From: Bacillota bacterium
GTDB taxonomy: Bacteria > Bacillota > Clostridia > Clostridiales > Clostridiaceae
NCBI GenBank assembly: GCA_017861315.1
Contig: JAGFXP010000030.1
Coordinates: forward strand, 1 to 43,041
Direction: 5' to 3'
Length of the DNA stretch: 43,041 nt
The translations under genes and the position numbers were made by a program. Position 1 is the first letter of the stretch. Each line of letters opens with the position of its first letter. Below are positions 1-7,532 of this stretch, in pieces. The notes beneath the pieces are model-generated. The model saw only the letters and a program-made list of their open reading frames with translations, made no database searches and was not told where the DNA came from.

Positions 1-63
1 CTGATTTCTCGTGTTTTTATGACTAGCCTTGTCTGTGTATTTTACTACAGAATCGGATATTCT

Positions 64-354
64 TCAACTTCTGGCTATCATCTCTATCTCTATGTCTGCA
101 CCTAGCGGGAGCGCGGCCACTCCTATGGTCGTCCTGGCAGGGTATGGAGCCTTGAACTGCTTCTCGTAAACCTCATTCATCTCGCTGAAATTTTTCATGT
201 CGGTCAGGAATACATTTACCTTCTGCACGTCGTCAGGTGTTAGCCCTGCAGCTTTCAGGACGTTGAAAAGGTTCTTGAAGCACTGCTCCGTCTGGGCCTT
301 GATGCCGCCCTCCGCCAGCTTTCCTGTGGCCGAATCGATCGGCGTCTGCCCCCC
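64..354 (-). pseudogene. ridA: RidA family enamine/imine deaminase, 5'-truncated remnant
   Basis: Reading down the minus strand from about 354 to the TGA at 64-66 gives ~96 codons matching the RidA (YjgF/YER057c/UK114) family from its GQxPID segment to the C-terminal IEIEMIA segment, including the PYPART stretch that carries the catalytic arginine of the family. RidA proteins are about 125 residues and hydrolyse reactive enamines and imines released by PLP enzymes. The first ~30 residues (the ENAPAAIGPYSQ-type region) are absent. In frame there is a TAA only nine codons upstream of the GGQ start, and no ATG, GTG or TTG between them. The reading frame begins 11 bases after the stop of the flavodoxin-like gene, so the 5' end looks replaced or deleted. 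The remaining frame has no internal stop. It is probably not translated into active enzyme, unless a rare start codon is used. Confidence 0.8.
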
Positions 355-365
355 TTTATTATTTA

Positions 366-806
366 CTAATCCTTAGCTTTCCCTGGAGACTTTCCAGTCT
401 TCACATCACGGTAAGAAATGACCCTGCAGCCTTTTTTTGAAATCAGATCCTTTGTTCCCTGACTGCTTTTCGGGGTCTCCCCTCCTGAAGAACAGAAAAA
501 CAGCTCCACCTCTTTACCGCTTGGCAGCAGTTCCGCAATTGCATTGAAGGCCGGCGCTGGATAACCGCCCCAGACTGGGCAACCTATGACGATGCGGTCG
601 AATAAGTTAAGGTCCTGGTCGATCTTTTTTATCTCTGATGCTTTGCGGTACTTTGCGTTCGGCGCGCCCTGTACGAACGTCGAGAAGAGGCTTCGGTCTT
701 TTGTTTCCTCAACCCTGCAGAGTACCGCATCATTCTCTGCTGCAACGCGCTCCGCCTCTGCTTTTGTTGAACCTCCGAAACTGTAGTAAATCACTATCGT
801 CTTCAT
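366..806 (-). CDS. Flavodoxin-like protein
   Basis: A 146-residue protein with the flavodoxin fold. The N-terminal strand IVIYYSFGGST (about residues 4-14) matches the FMN phosphate-binding loop, and a middle VIGCPVWGGYPAP segment (about 73-85) matches the second FMN loop. A late LFFCSSGGE segment matches the third loop of flavodoxin_4-type proteins. Such proteins usually shuttle electrons or act as small flavin reductases in the cytoplasm. The start has a G-rich Shine-Dalgarno stretch a few bases upstream. It lies 16 bases behind the pyruvate-kinase-like gene and on the same strand, so it is probably the third gene of one operon. The truncated ridA frame begins right after its TAG, so the downstream part of the operon was rearranged. 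The substrate is unknown. Confidence 0.75.
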   Translation of the reverse strand: MKTIVIYYSFGGSTKAEAERVAAENDAVLCRVEETKDRSLFSTFVQGAPNAKYRKASEIKKIDQDLNLFDRIVIGCPVWGGYPAPAFNAIAELLPSGKEVELFFCSSGGETPKSSQGTKDLISKKGCRVISYRDVKTGKSPGKAKD

Positions 807-822
807 ACGTATTTCCCCCCTG

Positions 823-1380
823 TTATTTGTAGTAGGCAGGCTTGCAGATGATCTCGTTGATCTTCACATCGAATATCTTAGCGGCATGGGCAGGGGTTAT
901 TATCAATGCCGTGTCAGCACCGTTTGAGGAACCAGCTACAGCTATTACCGGCTCGCCGAAAGGTATGCAGCCGGCATCCAGCGCCATCACCGCAACCTCA
1001 ACGCAAACCTTTGTGCCCTGTCCCAGCATCCTGAGCGACTGTGCTATGACCTCGACTGGGTTGATTCCGCCGAACACCTTGCTGATACCCCTCTCTGCGC
1101 CGCTTAGCACATGCGTGGTTGTGAGTACCCGGATGCCCCTTGCCTCAAGCTCAGCCCTGGCCTCGTCTGAAAGCTGGTTCTTCCCGTCCCCGCCTGTTCC
1201 GTAAGCGTAGGAAACCATAGTTACCTTGATCCCCTTGTCGTTCTCCAGCAGCCTTGCCGTAGCTCCGGATGAGGATGCAACGACTATGTTCCTTATCCCC
1301 CTCTCCTGCGCAGTGCTGAGAGCCAGCTCCGCTGCTGCCCCTGTGTTTTCGTTTCCCATATGCTTGAAATACATATCCAT
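823..1380 (-). CDS. Stand-alone pyruvate kinase alpha/beta (C-terminal) domain protein, copy 1
   Basis: A 185-residue protein consisting only of a domain like the C-terminal regulatory domain of pyruvate kinase (PK_C, COG1751 type). Recognisable parts are the GIRNIVVASSSGATA segment after helix 1, the THVLSGAERG segment, and the C-terminal GSSNGADTALIITPAHA segment. There is no TIM-barrel catalytic domain, so it cannot be a pyruvate kinase. The role of free-standing PK_C proteins is not established. The reading frame stays open upstream to 1461, but that extension overlaps the preceding gene. The ATG at 1378-1380 follows an AGGAGAGGGG ribosome binding site and matches the MDMYF start of its neighbour. 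It is a close paralogue of the gene at 1394-1954, by eye about three quarters identical, most strongly in the C-terminal half. Confidence 0.8.
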   Translation of the reverse strand: MDMYFKHMGNENTGAAAELALSTAQERGIRNIVVASSSGATARLLENDKGIKVTMVSYAYGTGGDGKNQLSDEARAELEARGIRVLTTTHVLSGAERGISKVFGGINPVEVIAQSLRMLGQGTKVCVEVAVMALDAGCIPFGEPVIAVAGSSNGADTALIITPAHAAKIFDVKINEIICKPAYYK

Positions 1381-1393
1381 ACCCCTCTCCTGA

Positions 1394-1954
1394 TTATTTC
1401 TGGTATAATGAAGGCTTGCAGATAACCTCGTTGATCCTGACATCGAATATCTTCGCTGCATGGGCAGGCGTTACGATGAGAGCCGTATCCGCTCCACTGG
1501 AGGAACCAGCTACAGCCACCACCGGCTCGCCGAAAGGTATGCAGCCCGAATCCAGGGCCATTACCGATATCTCAACGCACACCTTTGTACCCTGTCCCAG
1601 CATCCTGAGCGACTGGGCTATGACCTCCACCGGGCTGATGCCTCCGAAAATCCTCCTGATGCCCCTCTCCGCTCCGCTGAGGACGTGGGTGGCAGTGAGC
1701 ACCCTGATTCCCGCAGCCTCGAGCTCGGTTCTTGTCTCCTCTGCCAGCTCGTTCTCGCCGTCCGATGCAAAGCCGTAGGCGTGGCTGACCATCGTTATGC
1801 CTATGCCCTTGTCGTTCATGAGAAGCTTTGCCGTATTCCCGGTATTTGAAGCGACCACTATATGCCTTATTCCCCTCTCCCGGGCCGTCCTGAGAGCGAT
1901 TTCAACGGTCTTTGCAGTGTTTTCCCTGCCAATGCTATCGAAATACATATCCAT
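1394..1954 (-). CDS. Stand-alone pyruvate kinase alpha/beta (C-terminal) domain protein, copy 2
   Basis: A 186-residue first gene of the minus-strand operon at the left end. It has the same architecture as the following copy: MDMYF start, GIRHIVVASNTGNTA loop, THVLSGAERG, EVIAQSLRMLGQGTKVCVE, and GSSSGADTALIVTPAHAAKIFDV near the C-terminus. The order of alpha/beta elements matches the PK_C domain, which binds allosteric effectors in full-length pyruvate kinase, so a small phosphorylated ligand is plausible but unproven. GGAAGCGGGG upstream serves as the ribosome binding site. A TATAAT-like hexamer lies about 20-30 bases further upstream, so this is probably the promoter-proximal gene. The tandem pair is separated by only 13 bases. 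Confidence 0.8.
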   Translation of the reverse strand: MDMYFDSIGRENTAKTVEIALRTARERGIRHIVVASNTGNTAKLLMNDKGIGITMVSHAYGFASDGENELAEETRTELEAAGIRVLTATHVLSGAERGIRRIFGGISPVEVIAQSLRMLGQGTKVCVEISVMALDSGCIPFGEPVVAVAGSSSGADTALIVTPAHAAKIFDVRINEVICKPSLYQK

Positions 1955-2106
1955 TCCCCGCTTCCTAGCCTTTTAGTATATTATACCACGAACTATCTTT
2001 TGTTTCCTATCTTTGAAGCCTTGTACAGCAGTGGAAAATGATGTAGAATATATTTAACAGAAAATTCCGAATATTGGTCTTATTTTTTATCGGGGAGGGA
2101 TTTGAA

Positions 2107-2559
2107 ATGAAGCTTAATACCTGGCAGAAAAACGTGTTGTCTGCAGTTGTAATTGTTGCCGGCGGATTCTTTCTCTTCAACGTGGCCTTCCTGCTTGCTG
2201 CTGCGGTGATCAACGGCCTGGGTCTGCTGATGGGCAATGTAGATCAGCCTCCGACATACATTCAGATCGGGGCGTACATCGGCTTCCTCCTTATCATCTC
2301 CTGGCTTGTTTTCCGGTCGAAGCTGAGCCACCTGGTCAAGGCCACCTACATGACCATGCCTCTGATGGTCACTCTTGTTATGACGGGAATCTTTCTCTAC
2401 ACGCAGCCGCAGTGGATGCCGATAGGCTTTGGGGTTTTAATAGTCGCAGCGGTTCTCCTGTTTATCTACAAGAAAAAACTTCCCTGGCTTTACTATTTCG
2501 CGACATTCTATACTGCTGCACTGGCGCTATATATCATCCTTTCCGGTATTGACATTTGA
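2107..2559 (+). CDS. Hypothetical small integral membrane protein
   Basis: I do not recognise the family. The ATG at 2107 is preceded by a clear GGGGAGGGA ribosome binding site and starts MKLNTWQKN. An in-frame TTG at 2074 is less likely. The 150-residue product is mostly hydrophobic, with about five predicted membrane segments (roughly residues 9-35, 52-70, 78-97, 105-121 and 126-147) separated by short polar loops. There are no cysteine or histidine motifs. It is divergent from the pyruvate-kinase-like operon and is followed by the metA promoter, so it appears to be a single gene. Function unknown. Confidence 0.65.
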   Translation: MKLNTWQKNVLSAVVIVAGGFFLFNVAFLLAAAVINGLGLLMGNVDQPPTYIQIGAYIGFLLIISWLVFRSKLSHLVKATYMTMPLMVTLVMTGIFLYTQPQWMPIGFGVLIVAAVLLFIYKKKLPWLYYFATFYTAALALYIILSGIDI

Positions 2560-2574
2560 TAACAGCGTATCTCC

Positions 2575-2603
2575 TTGACACAGCCGGCAATAGATGTTAT
2601 GAT
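2575..2603 (+). promoter_or_regulatory. Sigma-A promoter of the metA riboswitch transcript
   Basis: A perfect TTGACA (2575-2580), a 17-base spacer and TATGAT (2598-2603) make a strong housekeeping promoter. The expected transcript start near 2610 precedes the SAM-I aptamer by about 25 bases, which fits a leader for metA. Confidence 0.8.
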
Positions 2604-2634
2604 TCTTTTTAAATATATAAATATCGATTTATTT

Positions 2635-2797
2635 CTTATCGAGAGCGGCGGAGGGACTGGCCCTATGAAGCCCGGCAACCTGCATGCATCATTAGCATGT
2701 GAGGTGCCAATTCCTGCAGGAGAAATCCTGAAAGATGAGGAGTGGATGAACTTCTTTTTGCGGTTAAACCACTTCTTAAACGGGAGTGGTTTTTTTA
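2635..2797 (+). promoter_or_regulatory. SAM-I (S-box) riboswitch with terminator, upstream of metA
   Basis: The leader carries the S-box signature: CTTATC (2635-2640) pairing with GATGAG (2734-2739) as P1, the GGAGGGACTGGCCC block, GAAGCCCGGCAACC, and GGTGCCAATTCC followed by a hairpin and GAAAGATGAG. An intrinsic terminator follows, with stem AAACCACT (2766-2773) and AGTGGTTT (2785-2792) and a T-run. The segment AGGAGTGG (about 2738-2745), at the 3' edge of P1, can instead pair with CCACTTCT in the terminator, which gives the usual antiterminator. This predicts an OFF switch: SAM stabilises P1, frees the terminator and stops transcription of metA. All these elements are visible in the sequence; the mechanism is the known one for the family. 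Confidence 0.96.
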
Positions 2798-2824
2798 ATT
2801 TGCAAAAAGAGAGGAAGATGTAAA

Positions 2825-3739
2825 ATGCCGATAATAATACCGGAGAAATTGCCAGCAGCTAAGACACTCAGAGACGAAAACATATTCATAATGAACGAAT
2901 TCCGCGCAGTCCACCAGGACATAAGGCCGCTGAAGATAGCAATAGTTAACCTCATGCCTACAAAGATACAGACGGAGACGCAGCTCCTCAGGCTCATAGG
3001 AAACACGCCTCTGCAGGTTGAGGTGGACCTTATACACACAGCAACCCACAAGTCAGCAAACGTCTCGGAGGAGCATCTGATCTCCTTCTATAAGACCTTC
3101 GATGAAATCAAGGACAACAAGTACGACGGGATGATAATAACCGGCGCCCCTGTTGAGAAGATGGATTTCGAGGAAGTGGACTACTGGGACGAGCTGAAGA
3201 ATATCCTGGACTTCTCAAAGAAGAACGTCACCTCGACGCTGCACATTTGCTGGGCAGCCCAGGCGGGAATGTACCACCACTACGGCGTCCCCAAATACCC
3301 GCTTGAGAAAAAAATGTTCGGCGTCTTCCCTCACAAGATCAACTACAAGAAATCAAAGCTTTTCAGGGGCTTCGACGACGAATTCTTCGTACCACACTCA
3401 AGGCACACCGAAGTGAGGAAGGAGGATATCCAGAAGGTTCCAGAGCTCACCATCCTGTCCGAATCCAGGGAGTCCGGAGTCTACATTACAGCTACCAAGG
3501 ACTGCAGGCAGATCTTCGTAACCGGGCATTCCGAATACGACCCGCTCACGCTTAAGGCAGAGTACGACAGGGATGCCGCTGCAGGTCTGGACATCAACGT
3601 GCCGAACAACTATTACCCGAGCAACGACCCTGCCAAAAAGCCTGTTGTGAAGTGGAGAGGGCACGCCAACCTGCTGTTCTCGAACTGGCTGAACTATTAC
3701 GTATACCAGGAAACCCCGTACGACCTCAGCAAGCTTTAA
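2825..3739 (+). CDS. metA: Homoserine O-acetyltransferase, MetA type
   Basis: A 304-residue cytoplasmic enzyme of methionine biosynthesis that acylates homoserine to make it a substrate for sulfhydrylation. The family triad is present: nucleophile Cys142 (in [11 protein letters not shown]), His235 and Glu237 (in VTGHSEYDP). Residue 111, in the ITGAPVE segment, is Glu. In MetA proteins Glu at this site selects acetyl-CoA, whereas Gly, as in Escherichia coli, selects succinyl-CoA, so the product is predicted to be O-acetylhomoserine. The ATG at 2825 is used because the riboswitch terminator ends just upstream and an AGAGGAAG ribosome binding site precedes it; the longer frame from 2786 would begin inside the terminator. 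It is expressed under the SAM-I riboswitch and followed by a strong terminator. Confidence 0.95.
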   Translation: MPIIIPEKLPAAKTLRDENIFIMNEFRAVHQDIRPLKIAIVNLMPTKIQTETQLLRLIGNTPLQVEVDLIHTATHKSANVSEEHLISFYKTFDEIKDNKYDGMIITGAPVEKMDFEEVDYWDELKNILDFSKKNVTSTLHICWAAQAGMYHHYGVPKYPLEKKMFGVFPHKINYKKSKLFRGFDDEFFVPHSRHTEVRKEDIQKVPELTILSESRESGVYITATKDCRQIFVTGHSEYDPLTLKAEYDRDAAAGLDINVPNNYYPSNDPAKKPVVKWRGHANLLFSNWLNYYVYQETPYDLSKL

Positions 3740-3756
3740 CAGTACAAAAAGCAGAA

Positions 3757-3799
3757 GGAGCATTCGCGAACCAGCCTCCCGGTTCCGAATGCTCCTTTT
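3757..3799 (+). terminator. Bidirectional intrinsic terminator between metA and fetB
   Basis: Stem GGAGCATTCG (3757-3766) plus GAACC pairs with GGTTC plus CGAATGCTCC (3786-3795), followed by TTTTA on the plus strand. On the minus strand the stem is followed by a T-rich run as well. It separates the convergent metA and fetB genes and touches the fetB stop codon. Confidence 0.85.
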
Positions 3800-4556
3800 A
3801 TCTGAGCTGCTGCCTTTCGTTGAAGAACTTCCTGTAGGAAAGGTAGCAGGCTATGAACGCCGCTATGGATGTGGTCGAGAACATCATGAACACAACCATG
3901 ATCTGGTACTTGACCGCCAGAACAGGCGAGGTCCCGGCAAGGATGAGGCCTGTCATGGTGCCCGGCAGCGCCACGATACCCATGGTCTTGGCCGAGTCTA
4001 TGGTTGGCAGCAGCGCTGTCCTTATGGAGTCCCTTATTATGCCCTTCGAGGCCGTCAGCATGTCCGCTCCCAGTGAAAGTTTTATCTCCACCTCTTCCCT
4101 CCTGCTCCTGAACTGCGAGGTTATGTTCCTGAAGCAGAGCCCCAGTGCAACCATAGCGTTGCTTATGACCATCCCGCTCACCGGTATTATCTGGTAAGGC
4201 TCGTATTTTATAGCCTTCGACAGGATCAGGACGGAAAGTGTCACCGCCGTACCCGCCAGTATGGACACGAAGGAGATGGCGAAACCGCTCTCTATTCCCT
4301 CTCCCCTTTTGGCCGCGTTGAGCGCAGCGTTGAATGTCATGAAGAGTATGAGCAGAGTCGTGAAAACCGGGTTCTCCATCCCGAATATGTATTCCAGAAG
4401 GTAGCCCACAGCAAGCAGCTGGACCACCGTCCTCAGGATGCTTATGAGTATCTCCTTCTCGAGCTTCAGCTTCTGGCGGTAGGAGAATGCGATGGCGATC
4501 ATAACCAGCGACGATGCGGCCAGCAGCGAAGCGGTGCTTATTTCTGCGTTGTTCAT
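3798..4556 (-). CDS. fetB: ABC transporter permease, FetB (YbbM) family
   Basis: A 252-residue membrane protein with about seven hydrophobic segments. It carries the family hallmarks PVSGMVISNAM, around the middle, and PTIDSAKTMGIVALPGTMTGLILAG in the C-terminal half. FetB pairs with the ATPase FetA; in Escherichia coli the pair has been linked to iron export and oxidative-stress resistance. Its ATG overlaps the last bases of the fetA gene (4-base overlap), indicating translational coupling. The gene ends at the terminator shared with metA. The metal specificity here is inferred from the family only. Confidence 0.88.
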   Translation of the reverse strand: MNNAEISTASLLAASSLVMIAIAFSYRQKLKLEKEILISILRTVVQLLAVGYLLEYIFGMENPVFTTLLILFMTFNAALNAAKRGEGIESGFAISFVSILAGTAVTLSVLILSKAIKYEPYQIIPVSGMVISNAMVALGLCFRNITSQFRSRREEVEIKLSLGADMLTASKGIIRDSIRTALLPTIDSAKTMGIVALPGTMTGLILAGTSPVLAVKYQIMVVFMMFSTTSIAAFIACYLSYRKFFNERQQLR

Positions 4557-5209
4557 CTCAGCACCTCCAGCGATCTTATCTCCCCGTTCTCGACAGTCAG
4601 CAGCTTGCTGCCAAGCCTCCTGCTCTGCTCGGGGCTGTGTGTTATCCAGAGTATGGTCGTCCCCCCATCGTTCAGCTGCCTGATCACATCCTCAACTATG
4701 CGGGTGTTTTCCTGGTCCAGTGCCGAGGTAACCTCGTCAAGGAGAACGACTGCCGGTTTAAGGAGCAGAGTCCTGGCCAGGGCCACTCTCTGCTTCTCTC
4801 CTCCTGAAAGGCTGCGGTTCTCCTCCTTCAGCACGTCCTGCCCCAGGCCGAATTTAGAAAGGAGCGCCGCTACTGCTTCCCTGTCCATTTCCAGCCCTCT
4901 TATCTCATAGGGGAAAGCCAGATTGTCCTCCGCTGTTCTCCCGAAAAGGCCCCCTGACTGTACGCAGTAGCTTATCTCACGCCTCAGCAGTACAGGGTCG
5001 TAGGACATCATGTCCCTTCCCCTGTACAGTATCTCGCCGCTTGTAGGGCTTATAAGGTGGCTGAAGAGCTTGAGCATTGTGCTCTTGCCGCTGCCCGATG
5101 CGCCTACGATGGTTATGAAGTCCCCCTCCTCCACCTGCAGCGATATATCCTTGAGTATTATCTTGTCTTCCTTAATGTAGCTTACGTTCTTCATTTCAAG
5201 CAGGCTCAT
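4553..5209 (-). CDS. fetA: ABC transporter ATP-binding protein, FetA (YbbL) family
   Basis: A 218-residue single ABC ATPase. Walker A is GASGSGKST (residues 36-44), the ABC signature is LSGGEKQRVALART, and Walker B is VVLLDEVTSALD, followed by a switch-type histidine in ILWITHSPEQ. Length and the direct coupling to the FetB-type permease identify it as the energising subunit of that exporter. It follows the membrane protein gene at 5225-5983 by 15 bases, so the three are probably co-transcribed from the promoter at 6016-6045. Substrate specificity cannot be read from the ATPase. Confidence 0.88.
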   Translation of the reverse strand: MSLLEMKNVSYIKEDKIILKDISLQVEEGDFITIVGASGSGKSTMLKLFSHLISPTSGEILYRGRDMMSYDPVLLRREISYCVQSGGLFGRTAEDNLAFPYEIRGLEMDREAVAALLSKFGLGQDVLKEENRSLSGGEKQRVALARTLLLKPAVVLLDEVTSALDQENTRIVEDVIRQLNDGGTTILWITHSPEQSRRLGSKLLTVENGEIRSLEVLR

Positions 5210-5224
5210 TGCAGCACCCCGTTT

Positions 5225-5983
5225 CTATTTTATTTTGTTCCTGGATGCATTCCAGAAGCCCTCAGCCGTATCAAATATGATGATCGCAGGTATGATCACA
5301 TAGAGTACGCTCCTCAGCATGGACAAGGCTGTCTTGACACCTTCCGCCGCTTCCCCTCTCTGCTTGGCTATCTCTGTGATGAAGCCGCTGTTGATAAGGT
5401 TCGGATCCCCCAGCATCACCAGGAAAAGTGCCAGCGAGGCCGCATTGAGTACCAGATTTGCCGCAGCCATCGGATATGTCCACTTCCTGTAGACCAGCTT
5501 GCTGGCCTGGAACAGGAGCTGTGCAGCGAGTATTGCGTTGATGTAAAGCAGGTAGCCGCTGAACACCTGCTGGTTGAAAAGAGGATGCAGGGTCGCCCCC
5601 GGTGTGGAATAGTACCCAAGGATCTCGCTGAAGCCGTTGAATGCAGCCATCAGGATTACAATGAACACCATCCCTGCCGCCACTCCGATCCTGTTGAAAG
5701 GCTTCTGCCCCGTCCTGGCCGCGGGCTCCTCCTCGCTGACTTTCCATCCCTTCCTTTCGCCGAATGCGAAAATAAGCGTGACCATCCCGAAGGACCAGAT
5801 CGCTGCATTGAATACCGCGTTGATCACGAGAAGGACCGCTTCGAAAAAGCCATAGGTATTTATGGACGCGTCTATGGCTGTTCCCAGGGCAGCCAGCGCC
5901 GTAACCACTGATAACACTATTTTCAGGATCTTCACATATGTTCCAAAAATTTCAGGACCTATGAGATATTTCTTTGATTCCAC
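5225..5983 (-). CDS. Hypothetical multi-spanning membrane protein
   Basis: A family I do not recognise. From the GTG at 5981-5983 the product is about 252 residues and starts VESKK. This start is preferred over the GTG three codons upstream because the AGAGAGGAG ribosome binding site then has an 8-base spacer instead of overlapping the start. About six hydrophobic segments are visible, with a charged cytoplasmic-looking stretch (ERKGWKVSEEEPAARTGQK) between the second and third. It is the first gene of an operon with fetA and fetB. That suggests a role in the same stress or metal response, but nothing in the sequence proves it. Confidence 0.6.
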   Translation of the reverse strand: MESKKYLIGPEIFGTYVKILKIVLSVVTALAALGTAIDASINTYGFFEAVLLVINAVFNAAIWSFGMVTLIFAFGERKGWKVSEEEPAARTGQKPFNRIGVAAGMVFIVILMAAFNGFSEILGYYSTPGATLHPLFNQQVFSGYLLYINAILAAQLLFQASKLVYRKWTYPMAAANLVLNAASLALFLVMLGDPNLINSGFITEIAKQRGEAAEGVKTALSMLRSVLYVIIPAIIIFDTAEGFWNASRNKIK

Positions 5984-6015
5984 AAAGACCACTCCTCTCT
6001 TTTCCTTCTAACTCA

Positions 6016-6045
6016 AATATACTTTGAAATGCAAATAAATGTCAA
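6016..6045 (-). promoter_or_regulatory. Sigma-A promoter of the membrane protein-fetA-fetB operon
   Basis: On the minus strand TTGACA (6040-6045) is followed after 18 bases by TATATT (6016-6021). It sits about 35-60 bases upstream of the GTG start of the operon's first gene and is a near-consensus housekeeping promoter. Confidence 0.8.
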
Positions 6046-6064
6046 CAGCAGAAAAAGCGCCCCG

Positions 6065-6100
6065 GAGCGACCCGGAGCAGCTTTTCGATTTATTAAGTTT
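6065..6100 (-). terminator. Probable terminator after the cotH-VTC-DUF4956 operon
   Basis: Just downstream of the DUF4956 stop there is a GC-rich imperfect hairpin built on AAAAGC / GCTTTT outer arms and CCCGG / CCCGG inner arms. It ends in TTTTT on the minus strand. The stem is imperfect, so this is a moderate-confidence call. Confidence 0.5.
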
Positions 6101-6124
6101 TTTTCAGCCCGTCAAAGAAAGTCA

Positions 6125-6805
6125 TCACTGTGCAAATTCTCCGCTGTAGCTGACCAGGGCAGCGTCCGTCACGCCCGGTATTTCCGAGATCCTGTTAAGG
6201 AATTCTGTGTTGTCGTCCTTCAGACCTATCTCAACGTTTATCTCGGTTGTCCCCTTGGACACTGTCTTTGACTTTATCTTGCCTTTCAGTTCCTCAAGGA
6301 TCGGGCTGAGCTTATCCTTCGCCTCATCCCTGTAGTGGACGATCAGTATGTACCTGTTGTGCTTTATCTTCACCCTGCTCATCACTACCATGATAAGGCC
6401 TATGAAGAGGGATCCGACTATGGCAACGGAATAGATCCCGCCGCCCGTCGATATACCCGCAGCAATGGCCCAGAACATGTATATTATGTCCATGGGATCC
6501 TTAACCGCAGTCCTGAACCTCACAATGCTGAGGGCTCCGACCATTCCCAGCGAGAGTATAACGTTGGAGCTTATGGTGAGTATGATGAGGGATGTGATCA
6601 GGCACATCATGACTATCGAGACGTTGAAAGTGTGGCTGTACACGACACCGCTGAAGGTGTACTTGTATATGAAGAATATGAACATAGCTACAGCAAGAGC
6701 TATGAGCATGCACACCAGGACCTGCCCGAAGGAGATCTTTTGAAATATCTCCAGGTTTGTGAAGCTCTTCTTCAGAATATCGTTGAAATTTACTGTACCG
6801 TCCAT
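6125..6805 (-). CDS. DUF4956 domain-containing membrane protein
   Basis: A 226-residue protein with four or so membrane segments (about residues 25-50, 58-85, 95-125 and 128-145) followed by a soluble alpha/beta C-terminal domain of about 80 residues. The diagnostic DUF4956 block GALSIVRFRTAVKDPMD (about 95-111) is intact. The C-terminal part ends with a pattern like a small regulatory domain (IPGVTDAALVSY). The family is repeatedly found next to CotH kinases and VTC-type polyphosphate polymerases, as here, but its biochemical role is not known. It is the third gene of the cotH-VTC-DUF4956 operon and lies 13 bases after the VTC gene. Confidence 0.85.
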   Translation of the reverse strand: MDGTVNFNDILKKSFTNLEIFQKISFGQVLVCMLIALAVAMFIFFIYKYTFSGVVYSHTFNVSIVMMCLITSLIILTISSNVILSLGMVGALSIVRFRTAVKDPMDIIYMFWAIAAGISTGGGIYSVAIVGSLFIGLIMVVMSRVKIKHNRYILIVHYRDEAKDKLSPILEELKGKIKSKTVSKGTTEINVEIGLKDDNTEFLNRISEIPGVTDAALVSYSGEFAQ

Positions 6806-6818
6806 ATTAATCCCCCGT

Positions 6819-7517
6819 TCATATGTTATTTTTCGCCAGCCTGCAGATTACATACTTGGATATGGCGCAGCGCTCGCTGGCTCCGAATTCAAGAGCGCCC
6901 CTTATGTGCTCGGGGAGGAATTCGTTGAACTTGACCTCCATGATGAGCCTCGGCATCCTGACAAGTATCTCCGCAGGGATGGCTGAATCGAATATGTCGT
7001 TGCTCGTCATAGGCACCCTGAGCTCCTTGTCGAAGGTTATGCGCGTATCGCTGAAGCTGCATACATACGCCTCCCTGTCATAGTCCACGATCACCTTGGG
7101 CCTTAGCCCGTCGCCCCTTATTGCCATGTAGAAGTCGCGGATGAGAATGTTCGCAGTATCCAGCCCTCCAAAGTCGTTCCTCATCAGCGCCTCAACCGTC
7201 TCCCTGCTAAGGGCTGCAGACTCCTTGTTTATATATCCGCCCACCTTGTTCTTCCTCTCAAGCTTGATGACGCTGTCGCTGAGGTTATATGTCCTAATGC
7301 GGTATTTGTGCCTGATTCTGACGCCGGCAGCCTTTTCGTAAAGGGCTGTGTCGTTAAGGTCGTCGAAATAGAGGCTCCTTATCATATAGTCCCCGTTTAT
7401 GCCAGCGTTCGGATCCGGCTTCATCAGCAGTTTCAGCCTGCTTCTGAGGGCAAGGTAGTCGCAGTAGTTTATATAGTACTTAAGCTCATGCCTGAATTTG
7501 TGTCCCCTGTAGTGCAT
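6819..7517 (-). CDS. Polyphosphate polymerase (VTC) domain protein
   Basis: A 232-residue protein with the tunnel-fold pattern of the VTC domain. Present are RHELKYYI (residues ~9-16), RSLYFDD (~46-52), the basic cluster RIRHKYRIRTY (~66-76), IKLERKNK (~83-90), and the acidic LIMEVKFNEFLP segment near the C-terminus. In the yeast VTC complex this fold makes polyphosphate from nucleoside triphosphate using basic residues inside the tunnel and acidic residues that bind metal. It has no membrane segment and lacks an SPX domain, unlike eukaryotic VTC4. The following DUF4956 protein could supply the membrane part. Polyphosphate synthesis is inferred from the fold and is not demonstrated for this bacterial subgroup. 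Confidence 0.83.
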   Translation of the reverse strand: MHYRGHKFRHELKYYINYCDYLALRSRLKLLMKPDPNAGINGDYMIRSLYFDDLNDTALYEKAAGVRIRHKYRIRTYNLSDSVIKLERKNKVGGYINKESAALSRETVEALMRNDFGGLDTANILIRDFYMAIRGDGLRPKVIVDYDREAYVCSFSDTRITFDKELRVPMTSNDIFDSAIPAEILVRMPRLIMEVKFNEFLPEHIRGALEFGASERCAISKYVICRLAKNNI

Positions 7518-7532
7518 CTCAACACCTCCGCA

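Noticed and set aside
1381..1461. N-terminal extension of the first pyruvate-kinase-like gene
   Set aside because: It overlaps the end of the preceding gene; the ATG at 1378-1380 has its own ribosome binding site and a start identical to the neighbour's.
5057..5911. Plus-strand open frame of 284 codons
   Set aside because: It lies opposite fetA and the membrane protein gene, with no ribosome binding site or recognisable motif.
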